From Fasciola hepatica (taxonomy: Eukaryota > Platyhelminthes > Trematoda > Plagiorchiida > Fasciolidae): 64,000 nucleotides of DNA. A program made the translations under genes and the position numbers. Below the pieces are notes generated by a model. The model saw nothing but the letters and a program-made list of their open reading frames with translations, was not told the origin of the DNA and ran no database searches. Location: contig CANUEZ040000028.1 of NCBI GenBank assembly GCA_948099385.1, positions 4,441,501-4,505,500 on the forward strand. The letters run 5' to 3'. Positions 62,040 through 64,000 of this stretch are shown in pieces (the first letter of the stretch is position 1; every line of letters starts with the position of its first letter).

Positions 62040-63168
62040 GTGTATAACTTTTCTCGTTTGTTTTTGGATAAACCAACATTGGAAACTTTATCACTAGGAC
62101 TGAATTTCTATTGTCCTACTTCTAAGAATTATTAGTTAGACGTGGAGGTGCAGTTTTTGAAAACTTACATACTCAAACCTACTCCTTGACAGCGACATCA
62201 CAGCAAGCGGTGTTGATTTCAAAACTGCCCTAGTTGACTGCTTGTATCAATCTCGTCGAACCCAAAGGAACAGCAGAAGTATTCCCAATAACCGACGCAG
62301 AGAAGCACTCATAAAGTTAAGGAGTCACAATGATATCGTCATCTCGAAACCAGAAAAAGGATCTGAAGTTTTCTTTATGGACCGTACAGATTATATCGCT
62401 AAGATGAATGGTATATCAAAAGATCAGAGAAAGTTCAAGAAACCAGGAGGAGAAGAGGAAAAAACTAGATTAGTAGAAGTGCAACTAACCAAACCCCTTA
62501 AGTCACAAAAAGCGCTCAATGTTATCTCCCATACAATCCTAGAACAGCTAAGATCAACTGGCACCACTATTCCTCGACTTTACGGGTTACCAAAGGTTCA
62601 CAAATTAGGAATACCATGGGGACCGGTACTCGACATGAGTGCATCCCTGTATCATTCAGTTGCCCGATGGCTTGTAGATGTACTTGAACCGGTTCGCCGA
62701 AAGATTGTCCACTACAGCTCAAGAGACATCTTTCAATTCATAGAACTGGTCAGCGAGCGACATGCTGGAAAACTAACGATCGCCTCTTTGGATGTGACAT
62801 CTTTGTTTACCAAAGTGCTGCTTCTGGAAGTGATCAATTATTTGTGCGATTTCATCGTAGGAAACGAAGTCAATATCAGTACTCCAGTAACCAATCTACA
62901 GGAACTACTGTTACGATGCACTTTCAACGTCCAGTTTGCCTTCAACGGAGAATTATATAGTCAGACAGACGGTGTAGCTATAGGATCACTTCTAGGCCCC
63001 TTACTTGCTGATATATTCATGGCTAAGCTAGGAAACGGGAAACTTAGCGATACGATAGAGATTCTACCCATCTACTTTCAATACGTAGCTGATATTTTTG
63101 TCCTAAATGACAGTCATACACGGATGGAGTGGAGGAGTTCAACTGGGCACATAATGCGGTTGACTTAA
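62040..63168 (+). pseudogene. Penelope-like reverse transcriptase, active site changed
   Basis: The readable 308-codon frame from 62242 carries the family's motifs in order: IVISKPEKG, LPKVHKLGIPWGPVLDMSAS, the first catalytic Asp in SLDVTSLFTKV (62791), and TDGVAIGSLLGPLLADIFMA. The catalytic box reads YVAD instead of YVDD (63082-63093), so one of the two metal-binding aspartates is lost and the enzyme should be dead. The N-terminal block upstream is in another frame and has stops. After 63168 the protein continues with shifts (HTWTGQYTNFPGSVPIGRKR near 63263-63322). The family's protein copies its RNA into DNA at a nick made by the linked nuclease. Confidence 0.85.
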
Positions 63169-63619
63169 CGTCGGAAACAGAAGGAAGGAACACTCTCCAC
63201 ATTCTGGATTCACTTCTTTTAATAGGTGGTGATAGCCAACAGCTCCGTCCCGTTTATCGCAAACACACGTGGACAGGCCAGTACACCAATTTTCCCGGCT
63301 CTGTACCTATCGGACGTAAACGTAATCCTATTTGTTCCCTTGTAGCCCCCGTTTGCAAATGATTTGTTTGGATGAGACGGTCAGTGAAGAATGAGACATT
63401 TTGAAGCAAAAGCTTTTGGATTACGGATACCACGAGCGCTTCATTCAAAATAACATAGCAGTAAGAACGACGACGAGACAAGCGCTAGTAGCCGTTATTA
63501 AGAAAGATTTACACATTCAGCTCCCTTTCGAAGGAGATGACAAAAGCTAGTTACCAACAGGATGCTTGAAAAAGGCGATTGCTTGCACCTTTCTCGCTGC
63601 CACACTAAAATTTACCTGT

Positions 63620-64000
63620 TCTCACCTCATCCATGCCAACCTATTCGTTTGTTTGCTCATGTTCGGCAAGGTATATAGGTAGAAAGACACGATAACTATC
63701 ACAAAGGATCAAACAGCACAAACCAACTTGGCTGTCCACAGGAAACAGAAAATTCATCACCAGTGCAATTGTGGCGCAACTTGCGGACACTGGATATCAC
63801 ATAAACGACGACGCGTTCAAAATAGTCTACAAAGTCCCTATTAAAGCGAGGAAAGTCGCTCGAAAAAACATCTGGCAAAGGCAGAGACTGTGTGGATCAG
63901 ATTATTCAATCCATCGCTTTATTCCCAGAAACGTTTCGTCAAGGCACTCAAACTACTCTATCCGCGATCCGAAACCAACCCTGAAGCTCAGTGTGACCCA
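63620..64000 (+). pseudogene. Penelope-like GIY-YIG endonuclease, partial
   Basis: The frame reads SFVCSCSARYIGRKTR (63646-63693), then a stop, then LSQRIKQHKPTW, ITSAIVAQLADTGYHI and onward, open to the window edge. These are the GIY-YIG start (changed to ARYIG), the Arg/His region and the C-terminal part of the nuclease. The single stop falls just after the first motif. The rest is undamaged, so the element is fairly young. Confidence 0.75.

Larger units (their letters stand above)
61890..64000 (+). mobile_element. Penelope-like element, runs off the window
   Basis: A nearly full-length but damaged element. An N-terminal block (VYNFSRLFLDKPTLETLSLG at 62040-62099), reverse transcriptase (62242-63168), linker and GIY-YIG nuclease (63620 onwards) follow in the expected order. 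It interrupts the second copy of the MEG block. The left boundary is set by where MEG similarity ends, and the right end lies outside the window. Stops near 62133 and 63685 and a frame change near 62190 inactivate it. Confidence 0.85.

Overview
The window reads as nuclear DNA of a parasitic flatworm, most likely a schistosomatid blood fluke (species not determined). The evidence is the low-GC sequence, several Penelope-like retroelements, tRNA-derived SINEs (one with a decayed Smalpha-type hammerhead ribozyme), and a gene with the architecture of a schistosome micro-exon gene (MEG). No bacterial-style operons, rRNA or standard tRNA genes were seen. Most open frames are short and look like chance, so most of the sequence is intergenic or intronic.

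Left part (1-28.8 kb): gene-poor, with dead mobile elements. These are a possible LINE end near 6.4 kb, a frame-broken Penelope-like element at 14.7-15.6 kb, tRNA-derived SINEs at 16.4, 18.5 and 27.9 kb, a 5'-truncated Penelope-like element with a readable GIY-YIG domain at 20.6-21.5 kb, and short sequences with hammerhead-like cores at 24.9 and 25.9 kb.

Middle part (28.8-37.5 kb): two long palindromes with arms of about 1.1 and 1.3 kb around a 160-bp centre. They are direct copies of each other (offset 6,094 bp) separated by about 3 kb. The right arm of the second ends about 370 bp before the start codon of the MEG.

Right part (37.8-54.6 kb): the main find, a plus-strand gene not visible as a long ORF. 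A TATA box and a signal-peptide exon ending in phase 1 are followed by at least fourteen internal exons of 12-30 nt. Each is a multiple of three, phase 1 at both ends, open in the shared frame and bounded by AG/GT. A terminal exon carries a stop codon and an AATAAA signal. The spliced product would be a secreted protein of about 130 residues, acidic in the middle and basic towards the C terminus. Optional exons are also listed.

Far right (55-64 kb): orphan micro-exons, then a 2.8-kb second copy of the 5' part of the MEG (exons 2 and 3), of which 1.1 kb is almost identical to the first copy. It is interrupted by a Penelope-like element with a changed reverse-transcriptase active site that runs off the right edge. 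The region looks like a MEG locus growing by tandem duplication and sequence homogenisation. All calls are by eye; no alignment, expression data or database search was available.
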